Source: Aureivirga marina
Lineage (GTDB): Bacteria > Bacteroidota > Bacteroidia > Flavobacteriales > Flavobacteriaceae
DNA: 64,000 nt
NCBI RefSeq assembly: GCF_015767265.1
Contig: NZ_JADPIB010000008.1
Span: 1-64,000 of the forward strand
Direction of reading: 5' to 3'
A model generated the notes under the pieces. That model was not told where the DNA came from. It ran no database searches and was given only the letters and a program-made list of their open reading frames with translations. Below, one piece after another: positions 17,618 to 24,954 of this stretch. Within the stretch, counting starts at the first letter, position 1. Every line of letters begins with the position of its first letter. Made by a program: the position numbers and the translations under genes.

Positions 17618-17697
17618 TTAACTTAACTAACACTCTAATTTTAACATTAGTTAACTTATATGTTATATTAATGTTATCAAGTTAAATCATCGTTAAC
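17618..17697. promoter_or_regulatory. Divergent control region with repeated TTAAC / TGTTAT elements
   Basis: TTAAC occurs at 17618, 17623, 17641 and 17651. TGTTAT occurs at 17661 and 17672 (11 bp apart), and GTTAA at 17681 and 17692 (11 bp apart). The region separates the receptor (minus) from the response regulator (plus). The last pair ends about 40 bp before the predicted start of regulator transcription, where OmpR-family activators usually bind. Similar 11-bp repeats precede the lipoprotein gene. Confidence 0.5.
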
Positions 17698-17724
17698 AAT
17701 CAATTTTTTATTAATTATTATCTT

Positions 17725-17732
17725 TACTTTTG
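17725..17732 (+). promoter_or_regulatory. Promoter -7 box (TACTTTTG) of the response regulator
   Basis: It matches TAnnTTTG 23 bp before the ATG at 17755. No TTG is seen at -33, consistent with an activator-dependent promoter. Confidence 0.5.
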
Positions 17733-17754
17733 GCGAAAAAGGAACACATAACAC

Positions 17755-18444
17755 ATGAAAAAAAAGGATATAAAAATCTTACTAGTAGATGACGAACCAG
17801 ATATTTTAGAAATTGTTGGTTATAATTTATCAAATGAAGGGTATAATATCTACACCGCTTCAAATGGAAAAGAAGCGATTTCTCAAGCAAAGAAAATTAA
17901 ACCTCATTTAATTTTATTAGATATCATGATGCCAGAAATGGATGGAATTGAAGCTTGTGAAAAAATCAGAGAAACACCTGGTTTAGAAGATATTATTGTT
18001 GTATTCTTTACTGCAAGAGGAGAAGATTATTCTCAAGTTGCTGGATTTGATGCTGGAGCTGATGATTATATCACAAAACCGATCAAACCTAAAGTTTTAA
18101 TTGGAAAAGTAAAAGCACTTTTAAGAAGGCTAAAAGAGGAAACTGCACAAGAACAAATTACTGTTGGAGATATAATTATTGACAGAGATGAATATGTAAT
18201 TATCAAAGATGGTGAGCGTTTTTCTCTTCCAAGAAAAGAGTTTGAATTGTTCTCTTTACTTGCTTCAAAGCCAGGGAAAGTGTTTAAAAGAGATTTAATT
18301 CTAGATAGTGTTTGGGGAAATGAGGTAGTTGTAGGTGGAAGAACAATTGATGTGCATATCAGAAAACTTCGTGAAAAAATCGGTGACAACTATTTCAAAA
18401 CTGTAAAAGGTGTTGGATATAAGTTTGTAATGGATGAAGTTTAA
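17755..18444 (+). CDS. PhoB/OmpR-family response regulator
   Basis: The 229-residue cytosolic transcription factor has a receiver domain (5-122) with the acidic pocket DD (12-13), phospho-acceptor D56 in LLDIMMPEMDG and the conserved Lys in DYITKPIK. A winged-helix DNA-binding domain (about 130-226) ends VKGVGYKF. Its neighbour is the histidine kinase, whose ATG overlaps the end of this gene by 11 bp, so they are coupled. The kinase resembles PhoR in layout, which makes phosphate a candidate signal; this is inference. Direct repeats with 11-bp spacing lie upstream of this gene, of the divergent receptor and of the lipoprotein, suggesting autoregulation and a small local regulon. Confidence 0.92.
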   Translation: MKKKDIKILLVDDEPDILEIVGYNLSNEGYNIYTASNGKEAISQAKKIKPHLILLDIMMPEMDGIEACEKIRETPGLEDIIVVFFTARGEDYSQVAGFDAGADDYITKPIKPKVLIGKVKALLRRLKEETAQEQITVGDIIIDRDEYVIIKDGERFSLPRKEFELFSLLASKPGKVFKRDLILDSVWGNEVVVGGRTIDVHIRKLREKIGDNYFKTVKGVGYKFVMDEV

Positions 18445-19471
18445 AAAAACATACACATTTGCATTTTGGTCTACGCTGTTGCTGACATTTTTTGCAACGA
18501 TTTTAATCAGCATTTGTCTTTATTTATTTTATGGTAATGTAAATCCGTATTTTCTAATTCTATTTATCGGATTAGTTTTCGTTTTTACATTTGTTATCAT
18601 TCAATACAGAGTAGAACGATTTATTTATAAAAGAGTAGAAAAAATTTACGACAACGTTTCTTTATTAGATATTAATGATTTGAAAAGAGATTCTATCACA
18701 ACAGACATGGAAACACTTTCTTTGAAAGTACAAAAATTTGCAGAAGGAAAACGATTAGAAATAGAAACTCTTAATGAAAGAGAATCTTATAGAAGAGAAT
18801 TTTTAGGAAATATTTCTCATGAATTAAAAACACCATTATTTACTGTTCAAGGTTATATTCTTACTTTATTAGAAGGAGGTTTGGACGATATGGATATTCG
18901 TGATAAATATTTAGAAAGAGCAAATAAAGGAGTTGAAAGATTAGTTTCAATTGTAAAAGATTTAGATATGATTGCCAAATTGGAATCAAGCGATTTAAAT
19001 CTAAACATTTCTACATTTAATTGTGTAGAATTAATTCAAGACGTTTTTGATCTTTTTGAAATGAAAGCAAAAAGAAAAAATATTTTATTACGTTTTGATA
19101 AAAATTATGATGTTCCAATTCTAGCAAAAGGAGATGTTGAACGCATTGAACAAGTCTTAACTAATTTAGTTGTAAATTCTATCAAATATGGAAAAATGGA
19201 TGGAACTACAACTGTGAGTATTGAATCTTATAACGATAAAAAAATAATTATTAAAGTCACAGACGACGGAGAAGGAATTCGCCAAGAAGACATGGGACGT
19301 TTGTTTGAAAGATTCTATCGAGTAGATAAAAGTAGATCTAGAGATCAAGGAGGTTCTGGTTTAGGATTATCTATTGTAAAACATATTGTGGAAGCTCATG
19401 GAGAATCTATTTTTATCGAAAGTGATTATGGAAAAGGTTCTGAGTTTTCTTTTACTTTAGAAGTTCCTTAG
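18434..19471 (+). CDS. PhoR-like membrane sensor histidine kinase
   Basis: The 345-residue kinase has two membrane helices (about 8-34 and 38-60) separated by only a few residues, so it has no periplasmic sensor domain. A short HAMP-like linker follows. The HisKA domain has GNISHELKTPLF with phospho-acceptor H129. The ATPase domain carries the N box (NLVVNSIKYG), the G1 box (DDGEGI), RFYRVDKSR and the G2 box (GGSGLGLSIV). Such intramembrane-sensing kinases, including PhoR, often sense through a partner membrane complex. The start overlaps the regulator stop. The unit ends at a shared terminator at 19495-19529. Phosphorylates the regulator encoded just upstream. Confidence 0.92.
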   Translation: MKFKKTYTFAFWSTLLLTFFATILISICLYLFYGNVNPYFLILFIGLVFVFTFVIIQYRVERFIYKRVEKIYDNVSLLDINDLKRDSITTDMETLSLKVQKFAEGKRLEIETLNERESYRREFLGNISHELKTPLFTVQGYILTLLEGGLDDMDIRDKYLERANKGVERLVSIVKDLDMIAKLESSDLNLNISTFNCVELIQDVFDLFEMKAKRKNILLRFDKNYDVPILAKGDVERIEQVLTNLVVNSIKYGKMDGTTTVSIESYNDKKIIIKVTDDGEGIRQEDMGRLFERFYRVDKSRSRDQGGSGLGLSIVKHIVEAHGESIFIESDYGKGSEFSFTLEVP

Positions 19472-19494
19472 ACTTTAAAAAACATATAAAAATA

Positions 19495-19529
19495 AAAAAG
19501 AGACTGTAAATTTCTACAGTCTCTTTTTT
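19495..19529. terminator. Bidirectional hairpin terminator
   Basis: AGAGACTGTA (19499-19508) pairs perfectly with TACAGTCTCT (19515-19524) between A and T tracts. It serves the kinase gene on plus and the oxidoreductase gene on minus. Confidence 0.85.
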
Positions 19530-19557
19530 GATTCAAAATATTCGAATATGACAATGT

Positions 19558-21396
19558 CTATAATAATTCTCTAACCTTGTTTACGATTTCATTCGTATAG
19601 AAAGGAACTCCTTTAATCTTATTAAAAGGAACTGCTTCCATTTCAAATGTACTTCTCAATACATTTACTAATTGTCCATTATTTAATTCTGGAACTAAAA
19701 TCGTATCGAATTTTGATAAAACTTCTTTTAAGTTTTTCGGAAATGGGAAAATATATTGTAAATGTGTGTGCGAAACATCCATTCCTTCATTCAACATTTC
19801 TTCCATTGCAGTTTTGATACTTCCATAAGTACTTCCCCAACTTACAATTAAAACTTTACCAGAATCTTTACCACTATCTATTTTTTGTTCAGGAATAAAA
19901 TCAGCGATTTTTGCAACTTTCTCTGCACGAATCTTCGTCATTACCTGATGATTCTCTCCGTTGTAAGAAACATTTCCTGTTTTATCTTCCTTTTCTAAAC
20001 CTCCTACACGGTTTTCGAAACCTTTCATTCCTGGAACTGCCCATTCTCTTACTAAGTTTTCGTCTCTTAAATAAGGTTGGTGTTGTTCATTAACAATTGA
20101 TTCTTCAGAAACTCCTTTAACTTGAATTTCTTTTAAATGTTCTTCTTTTGGAAATTTCCAAGGTTCCGAACCATTTGCAATAAATCCATCTGTTAAAAGA
20201 ATCACAGGTGTCATATGTTCTAACGCAATCCTTGAAGCTTCGTAAGCCATGTAAAAACAATCTGAAGGCGATTTTGCAGCAATTACAGGAATTGGAGCAT
20301 CTCCATTTCTTCCAAATAAAGCTTGATTTAAATCGGATTGTTCTGTTTTCGTTGGTAAACCTGTACTTGGTCCACCACGTTGTACATTTACAATAACTAA
20401 TGGAATTTCCAACATCATTGCCAGTCCTAAAGCTTCACCTTTTAAAGCCATACCAGGACCTGAAGTTGCTGTTGTTCCTAAATTTCCACCATAAGAAGCT
20501 CCGATTGCTGAAGCAATTCCAGCAATTTCATCTTCTGCTTGAAATGTTTTTACACCATAATTTTTATACGAAGATAAATAATGTAAAACATCAGAAGCTG
20601 GTGTAATAGGATAACCACCATAAAATAAATCTAAGTTAGATTTTTTTGAAGCTGCAACTAAACCAATTGCTGTTGCATGATTTCCAGTGATATTTCTATA
20701 TAAACCTTCTTCCATTTTTGCTGGTGAAACAGTAAATCTTTCTGTGAAAACTCCTGCTGTTTCTCCATAATGATACCCTGCTTTTAAAACAGTTGTATTT
20801 GCATTTGCAATTTCTGGTTTATTAGCAAATTTATGCTCTAAGAATTCAATTGTATATGAAATTTCGCGATTGTACAACCAGTAAATAAAACCAAGCACAA
20901 ACATATTTTTGCTTCGCTCTACTTCTTTAGAAGACAACCCTGAACCTTTTAAAGCCTCTTTTGTAAGCTTTGTTACATCAATTTCATAAATGTGTTTGTC
21001 TTTATAAGCTTCATCTTTTAAAGGACTTTCTTCACATTTTGCTAGCTTTAAATTCTTCGAATCAAACCCTGAAGTATTCGCAATTAAAATTCCATTTTTC
21101 TTCAGTTTACTTCCATTCTTTACCAATGCTGCTGCATTCATTGCAACAAGTACATCACATAAATCTCCTGGAGAATAAATATCTACACTTCCAAAATTAA
21201 TTTGGAATCCAGATACTCCTGCAACTGTTCCTCTTGGAGCTCTAATTTCAGCTGGGAAATCAGGAAAAGTACTTAAGTCAGTTCCTTGATGTGCCGTCGT
21301 ATTAGAGAATTGACCTCCTGTTAATTGCATACCATCTCCAGAATCTCCTGCAAAGAGAATAGTAGCTTTATCTATATTGTGTTCTTTCATGCTCAT
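19558..21396 (-). CDS. 2-oxoacid:ferredoxin oxidoreductase, fused gamma/alpha subunit (KorA-like)
   Basis: The 612-residue protein corresponds to KorA of 2-oxoglutarate:ferredoxin oxidoreductase. The gamma domain (about 10-195) opens with FAGDSGDGMQLTGGQFS. The alpha (pyrimidine-binding) domain (about 210-420) has GNHATAIG, YPITPASD and FQAEDEIAGI, followed by a transketolase-C-like tail. The complex converts 2-oxoglutarate and CoA to succinyl-CoA while reducing ferredoxin. The TPP- and iron-sulfur-binding beta subunit normally encoded next door is absent: downstream is a terminator and a convergent kinase gene, and upstream is the NifU-like gene. It may pair with a beta subunit encoded elsewhere. 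The neighbouring NifU-like and Mrp genes fit maturation of iron-sulfur partners. Confidence 0.9.
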   Translation of the reverse strand: MSMKEHNIDKATILFAGDSGDGMQLTGGQFSNTTAHQGTDLSTFPDFPAEIRAPRGTVAGVSGFQINFGSVDIYSPGDLCDVLVAMNAAALVKNGSKLKKNGILIANTSGFDSKNLKLAKCEESPLKDEAYKDKHIYEIDVTKLTKEALKGSGLSSKEVERSKNMFVLGFIYWLYNREISYTIEFLEHKFANKPEIANANTTVLKAGYHYGETAGVFTERFTVSPAKMEEGLYRNITGNHATAIGLVAASKKSNLDLFYGGYPITPASDVLHYLSSYKNYGVKTFQAEDEIAGIASAIGASYGGNLGTTATSGPGMALKGEALGLAMMLEIPLVIVNVQRGGPSTGLPTKTEQSDLNQALFGRNGDAPIPVIAAKSPSDCFYMAYEASRIALEHMTPVILLTDGFIANGSEPWKFPKEEHLKEIQVKGVSEESIVNEQHQPYLRDENLVREWAVPGMKGFENRVGGLEKEDKTGNVSYNGENHQVMTKIRAEKVAKIADFIPEQKIDSGKDSGKVLIVSWGSTYGSIKTAMEEMLNEGMDVSHTHLQYIFPFPKNLKEVLSKFDTILVPELNNGQLVNVLRSTFEMEAVPFNKIKGVPFYTNEIVNKVRELL

Positions 21397-21456
21397 AACT
21401 TGGGGCTAAAAGTAGGGATAACTTCTAGGTTGATAAATGATTTTTATCAGTACAAT

Positions 21457-21696
21457 TTATCGTACCTCAACAACTTCTTTAATTTCTGGAGCATAACGCT
21501 TAATCGTAGCCTCTACACCGTTTTTTAAAGTCATTTGATTTACAGAACAATTTGTACAAGCTCCTTCTAGCCTAACTTTTACAATATTATCCTCAATAGA
21601 AATAAGTGTAATATCTCCACCATCCGTAACTAAAAACGGACGGATTTCTTCTAACGCTTTTTCTACATTTAATCTTAATTCATTTGATGTTTCCAT
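21457..21696 (-). CDS. NifU C-terminal domain iron-sulfur scaffold protein
   Basis: The 79-residue protein consists only of the NifU C-terminal domain (PF01106). The stretch RPFLVTDGGDITLISI is followed by the cluster-binding CxxC in GACTNCSVNQMTLKNGVE. Such proteins bind a transient 4Fe-4S cluster and pass it to target enzymes. It is separated from the Mrp gene by 5 bp and precedes the oxidoreductase gene by 60 bp on the same strand, so the three probably form one transcript. Length is normal for stand-alone Nfu proteins in this phylum. Confidence 0.93.
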   Translation of the reverse strand: METSNELRLNVEKALEEIRPFLVTDGGDITLISIEDNIVKVRLEGACTNCSVNQMTLKNGVEATIKRYAPEIKEVVEVR

Positions 21697-21701
21697 GTTT
21701 T

Positions 21702-22826
21702 CTATTTTGTGCTACATCCACTCATCGTAGTAATTCTAACAACTTCTGTTGGAGGTAAGTTTTTATTTCTTTTTATTAATTCCGAAACTACATTCTTTGT
21801 AATTTCAGTAAATGCCTTCTCTAATGGAGTGTTATCTTGTAACGCAACTGGGTGTCCTACATCACCACCTTCACGAATACTTTGTACAAGAGGAACTTCT
21901 CCTAAGAAAGCTGTTTTTAAATCTTCTGCTAAATTTTTCGCTCCATTTTGTCCGAAAATATAATATTTATTATCTGGTAATTCTGCTGGAGTGAAATAAC
22001 TCATGTTTTCAATAATTCCTAAAACAGGAACATTAATTGATTGCTGTTGGAACATTGCAACTCCTTTTTTCGCATCTGCTAAAGCAATATTTTGTGGCGT
22101 ACTTACAATTACAGATCCAGTAATTGGTAAAGCTTGAACAATGGATAAATGCACATCTCCTGTTCCTGGAGGTAAATCGATTAATAAGAAATCTAATTCT
22201 CCCCATGCAGCATCAAAAATCATTTGATTTAATGCTTTTGAAGCCATTGGTCCTCTCCAAATTACTGCTTGATCAGGATTTGTAAAGAAACCTAAAGAAA
22301 GAATTTTAATTCCATAACTCTCAATTGGCTTCATTTTGGAACGTCCATCTACATTTACAGAAATTGGTTTTTCTCTTTCTACATCAAACATAATATGTGT
22401 AGAAGGCCCGTAAACATCTGCATCTAAAATTCCTACAGAGAATCCCATCTTAGATAAAGTAACAGCCAAGTTACTTGTAATTGTAGATTTTCCAACTCCA
22501 CCTTTACCTGATGCTACAGCAATAATATTTTTAATTCCAGGAATTTCTTTTCCTTTAATTTCTGTTTCTTTTTGTGGAACCTCAACTGTAACATTTACTT
22601 TAATTGTAAGTGGAGTTTCCGTAATTTGTTGTACTGCTTTTTTAATTTCAGCTTCAACTTTCTTTTTTGCTTGTAAACTTGGATTTGAAATTGTTACATC
22701 TACAATAACTTCATTGTCAAAGATTACAATGTTTTTAACTGCATTACTTTCCATTAAGCTTTTCCCTTCTCCTGGTGCTGTAATAGTTTCTAATGCTTTT
22801 TTTATATCGTTTTTTTGAATACTCAT
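21702..22826 (-). CDS. Mrp/NBP35-family P-loop ATPase (iron-sulfur carrier)
   Basis: The 374-residue cytosolic protein has an N-terminal MIP18/DUF59-like domain (1-85) and a deviant Walker A P-loop ASGKGGVGKST (106-115 region). The Mrp signature LLIDLPPGTGDVHL and IIENMSYF follow. Family members assemble and deliver 4Fe-4S clusters. In many Mrp/ApbC proteins a CxxC follows ENMSYF; here that position reads TPAELPDNKYYIFG with no cysteine. The only C-terminal Cys is in the final GCSTK. It has its own promoter box (22862-22869), and the NifU-like gene follows after 5 bp. Confidence 0.92.
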   Translation of the reverse strand: MSIQKNDIKKALETITAPGEGKSLMESNAVKNIVIFDNEVIVDVTISNPSLQAKKKVEAEIKKAVQQITETPLTIKVNVTVEVPQKETEIKGKEIPGIKNIIAVASGKGGVGKSTITSNLAVTLSKMGFSVGILDADVYGPSTHIMFDVEREKPISVNVDGRSKMKPIESYGIKILSLGFFTNPDQAVIWRGPMASKALNQMIFDAAWGELDFLLIDLPPGTGDVHLSIVQALPITGSVIVSTPQNIALADAKKGVAMFQQQSINVPVLGIIENMSYFTPAELPDNKYYIFGQNGAKNLAEDLKTAFLGEVPLVQSIREGGDVGHPVALQDNTPLEKAFTEITKNVVSELIKRNKNLPPTEVVRITTMSGCSTK

Positions 22827-22861
22827 TTATATATAAAATTGTGACTTGTAAAAAATTACAA

Positions 22862-22869
22862 CAAAGATA
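22862..22869 (-). promoter_or_regulatory. Promoter -7 box (TATCTTTG) of the Mrp gene
   Basis: The minus strand matches TAnnTTTG 36 bp before the ATG at 22826. This separates Mrp-NifU-KorA transcription from the upstream genes. Confidence 0.5.
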
Positions 22870-22902
22870 GTGAGTTCTATTGAAATAGCATATAATTCTA
22901 TG

Positions 22903-23229
22903 TTATGCTAACTCTTCCATCGGATCCCAAAACAACTCTTTAAACTTTATTACTTGTAAATCTTTTACTTCTATTCCTTCATTTTCTAAAAGTTGTTGCA
23001 TCAAATTTGTTCCCTCAAAATGATGTTTTCCTGTTAAAATTCCTTTCCGATTTAAAACTCTATGCGCTGGAATATCTTCCATTCCGTGAGAAGCATTCAT
23101 TGCCCAGCCTACCATTCTTGCTGAACGTGGAGCTCCTAAATATTTTGCAATTGCACCATAACTCGTTACTCTTCCATCTGGAATTTGACGAACAACTTTA
23201 TAGACTCTTTCAAAAAAATTTTCTTCCAT
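22903..23229 (-). CDS. Alkyltransferase-like (ATL) MGMT-family DNA-binding protein
   Basis: The 108-residue protein has the helix-turn-helix DNA-binding domain of O6-alkylguanine-DNA alkyltransferases, with GRVTSYGAIAKYLGAP, RMVGWAMNASH and the arginine finger region. The active-site PCHRV is replaced by PAHRV, so it lacks the acceptor cysteine. ATL proteins of this type bind O6-alkylguanine and hand the lesion to nucleotide excision repair instead of repairing it directly. The ATG at 23229 (MEENFFERVY) is preferred because the earlier in-frame ATG lies within the preceding gene. The gap to that gene is then 5 bp, indicating an operon with the two genes upstream. Confidence 0.9.
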   Translation of the reverse strand: MEENFFERVYKVVRQIPDGRVTSYGAIAKYLGAPRSARMVGWAMNASHGMEDIPAHRVLNRKGILTGKHHFEGTNLMQQLLENEGIEVKDLQVIKFKELFWDPMEELA

Positions 23230-23234
23230 TAATT

Positions 23235-23828
23235 TTAATACAAACAATTTTGATTATAATATTCTACAACTCTTTGGTAATCTTGAATTCGAAAAACTCC
23301 CGCATCTACTTTAAAAATAATATCAGGACAATCCGAAAAATATCTATTTACAATTTCTCTAAAATCTTGCTCATATAAATCGAAATTTTTCACCACATAA
23401 GCATGTCCTTCTAAAGCTCCTTTTTTCTTGATGAAATATTCTATATATGTCAAAGAAGTTTGCGCATTTGAAGTTGGTCTAGAATCATAATCTCCTAAAA
23501 ACTGTGAAGTAGTTTTTTCATATAAACTCATCTCTCCTCCAATTACTCTTTTTAATAATCTTGGTCTTCTTTTTTTAGCGAGCTTTACATAATCGTAATG
23601 AATTTCTTTTCCATTTGGAATTAAAGTTACTCCTAAAATTTCATTAGAATCTAACTTTCTACTTTTTCCTCTTGTCGAATTTTTAAAAACAACTTTATTC
23701 TTTGCAATTCGAACATATCCATAAGTTTCCGTACTGTCTTTATATGTCACATATCCTTGTTGGTCTCTTTGTGCAAACACAAAAAAAGTAAAAAGAGAAA
23801 AAACACATACTAATAAATTCGTTTTCAT
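23235..23828 (-). CDS. Uncharacterised exported protein
   Basis: The 197-residue protein has a clear signal peptide (MKTNLLVCVFSLFTFFVFAQ) and no later membrane helix. The N-terminal half has GYVTYKDSTETYGYVRI, VVFKNSTRGKSRKLDSNEI and LGVTLIPNGKEIHYDY, alternating short strands and turns. This looks like a small beta domain seen in flavobacterial secreted proteins of unknown function. The C-terminal half is richer in helices and ends with Cys-containing segments (FSDCPDIIF, NQNCLY) that could form a disulfide. It is 3 bp downstream of the LuxE-like gene and 5 bp upstream of the ATL gene, so the three are co-transcribed. I do not recognise a function. Confidence 0.8.
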   Translation of the reverse strand: MKTNLLVCVFSLFTFFVFAQRDQQGYVTYKDSTETYGYVRIAKNKVVFKNSTRGKSRKLDSNEILGVTLIPNGKEIHYDYVKLAKKRRPRLLKRVIGGEMSLYEKTTSQFLGDYDSRPTSNAQTSLTYIEYFIKKKGALEGHAYVVKNFDLYEQDFREIVNRYFSDCPDIIFKVDAGVFRIQDYQRVVEYYNQNCLY

Positions 23829-23831
23829 ATC

Positions 23832-24806
23832 TTATTGAATTAATAGATTACAACCTCTAATATCTGAGTTATCAAACCTTCCAAGAATTTCAAATAAATT
23901 CGTATCCAATTTTTTACCCAAATCTTGTGTAGCAATAAAAGAACAAGAATTTACATTTGCTAAATCAATGACATTCATTCCTCCTGCTCTTTTATTCCCA
24001 AATATTTCAAATGGATCTTCTGTATTTCTAATTAAAATTTTCATCCATGAAGGTGTTTCAAAAACTCCATGACCTTTAGAATAAGCTTGACTTAATAATT
24101 CCGTCATTCCGTATTCCGAATGAATCTCTGAAATCCCAAATCCTTTCTTTAAAACTTCATGCAATTCTGTTCGAATCATTTCTTTTCGTTTTCCTTTCAT
24201 TCCTCCAGTTTCCATTACAATGGTATTTTTTAATTGAAAATGAAAAGCTTCAATTAAATCTAACAAAGCAAAAGAAACTCCAATTAATAACACTTTCTTT
24301 CCTTTATTGTCTAAATCAATCAATGTTTCTTTCAATTCACTTAAATTATGAAGGTAAAATCCACTTTTTGGATTTTTAGATTTTTGAATTAAATCATCTA
24401 CCATATAAATTAAAGAAGAACCTTCTCTTTCCAAATAAGAAGGTAAAAGTGCTAAAACTGTATATTCTTCAATATTTCCATAAAACTGCTCAAAAGCTTT
24501 TAAATAACTTTCTTCATATATATTTAAATCTGTAACAAAATGTTTACTTTGAACACTTCCTGTTGTTCCACTACTTAAAAAAATTTGTTTTACTGTATCT
24601 TTTGTAGAAACAATTTTTTCAGATTTAAAAAACTGAATTGGCAAAAAAGGAATTTGTTCCAATTCTCTTACATTCTCTGGTTTTAATCCTAAATAGTTTA
24701 CAAATCTTCCATAAACTTCATTATTCTTTACCTGAAAATTAAATATATCTAGAGCTGTTTCTTTAAATTCTTCTTCTGATTTAATATCAAAAATTTGGTT
24801 ATTCAT
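23832..24806 (-). CDS. LuxE/PaaK-like acyl-activating protein
   Basis: The 324-residue cytosolic protein belongs to the adenylate-forming superfamily branch containing LuxE acyl-protein synthetases and phenylacetate-CoA ligases. The nucleotide-binding motif SSGTTGS lies at 78-84. Other features are LPIQFFKSEKI just before it, a central LIGVSFALLDLIEAF, GGMKGKRKEMIR and the HSEYGMTELLSQAYS stretch, a typical A5-like motif. The C-terminus has RGCNLLIQ, short compared with full acyl-CoA ligases, as in LuxE. The acyl substrate and acceptor are unknown. It is the first gene of the minus-strand operon, with a TATTTTTG box 18 bp upstream, and is divergent from the aspartyl-protease-like gene. Confidence 0.85.
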   Translation of the reverse strand: MNNQIFDIKSEEEFKETALDIFNFQVKNNEVYGRFVNYLGLKPENVRELEQIPFLPIQFFKSEKIVSTKDTVKQIFLSSGTTGSVQSKHFVTDLNIYEESYLKAFEQFYGNIEEYTVLALLPSYLEREGSSLIYMVDDLIQKSKNPKSGFYLHNLSELKETLIDLDNKGKKVLLIGVSFALLDLIEAFHFQLKNTIVMETGGMKGKRKEMIRTELHEVLKKGFGISEIHSEYGMTELLSQAYSKGHGVFETPSWMKILIRNTEDPFEIFGNKRAGGMNVIDLANVNSCSFIATQDLGKKLDTNLFEILGRFDNSDIRGCNLLIQ

Positions 24807-24823
24807 ATCACGTATTTGAATTA

Positions 24824-24831
24824 CAAAAATA
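24824..24831 (-). promoter_or_regulatory. Promoter -7 box (TATTTTTG) of the LuxE-like gene
   Basis: The minus strand matches TAnnTTTG 18 bp before the ATG at 24806, giving a leader of about 11 nt. Confidence 0.55.
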
Positions 24832-24954
24832 CGTTAAATCTGAAAAATCAGCAGCAGTAGCTTTTTAGTTTTTAGTAACTTTAATAAACTTTTATCAACC
24901 GTAGATTGTAGAAATACACCATGAAGAAGATGATTTTTATTTAAAAGTCAATAT

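Noticed and set aside
23007-23378. Plus-strand open frame of 123 codons opposite the ATL and exported-protein genes
   Set aside because: It overlaps two supported minus-strand genes and has the Phe/Leu-rich shadow composition seen in many antisense frames here.
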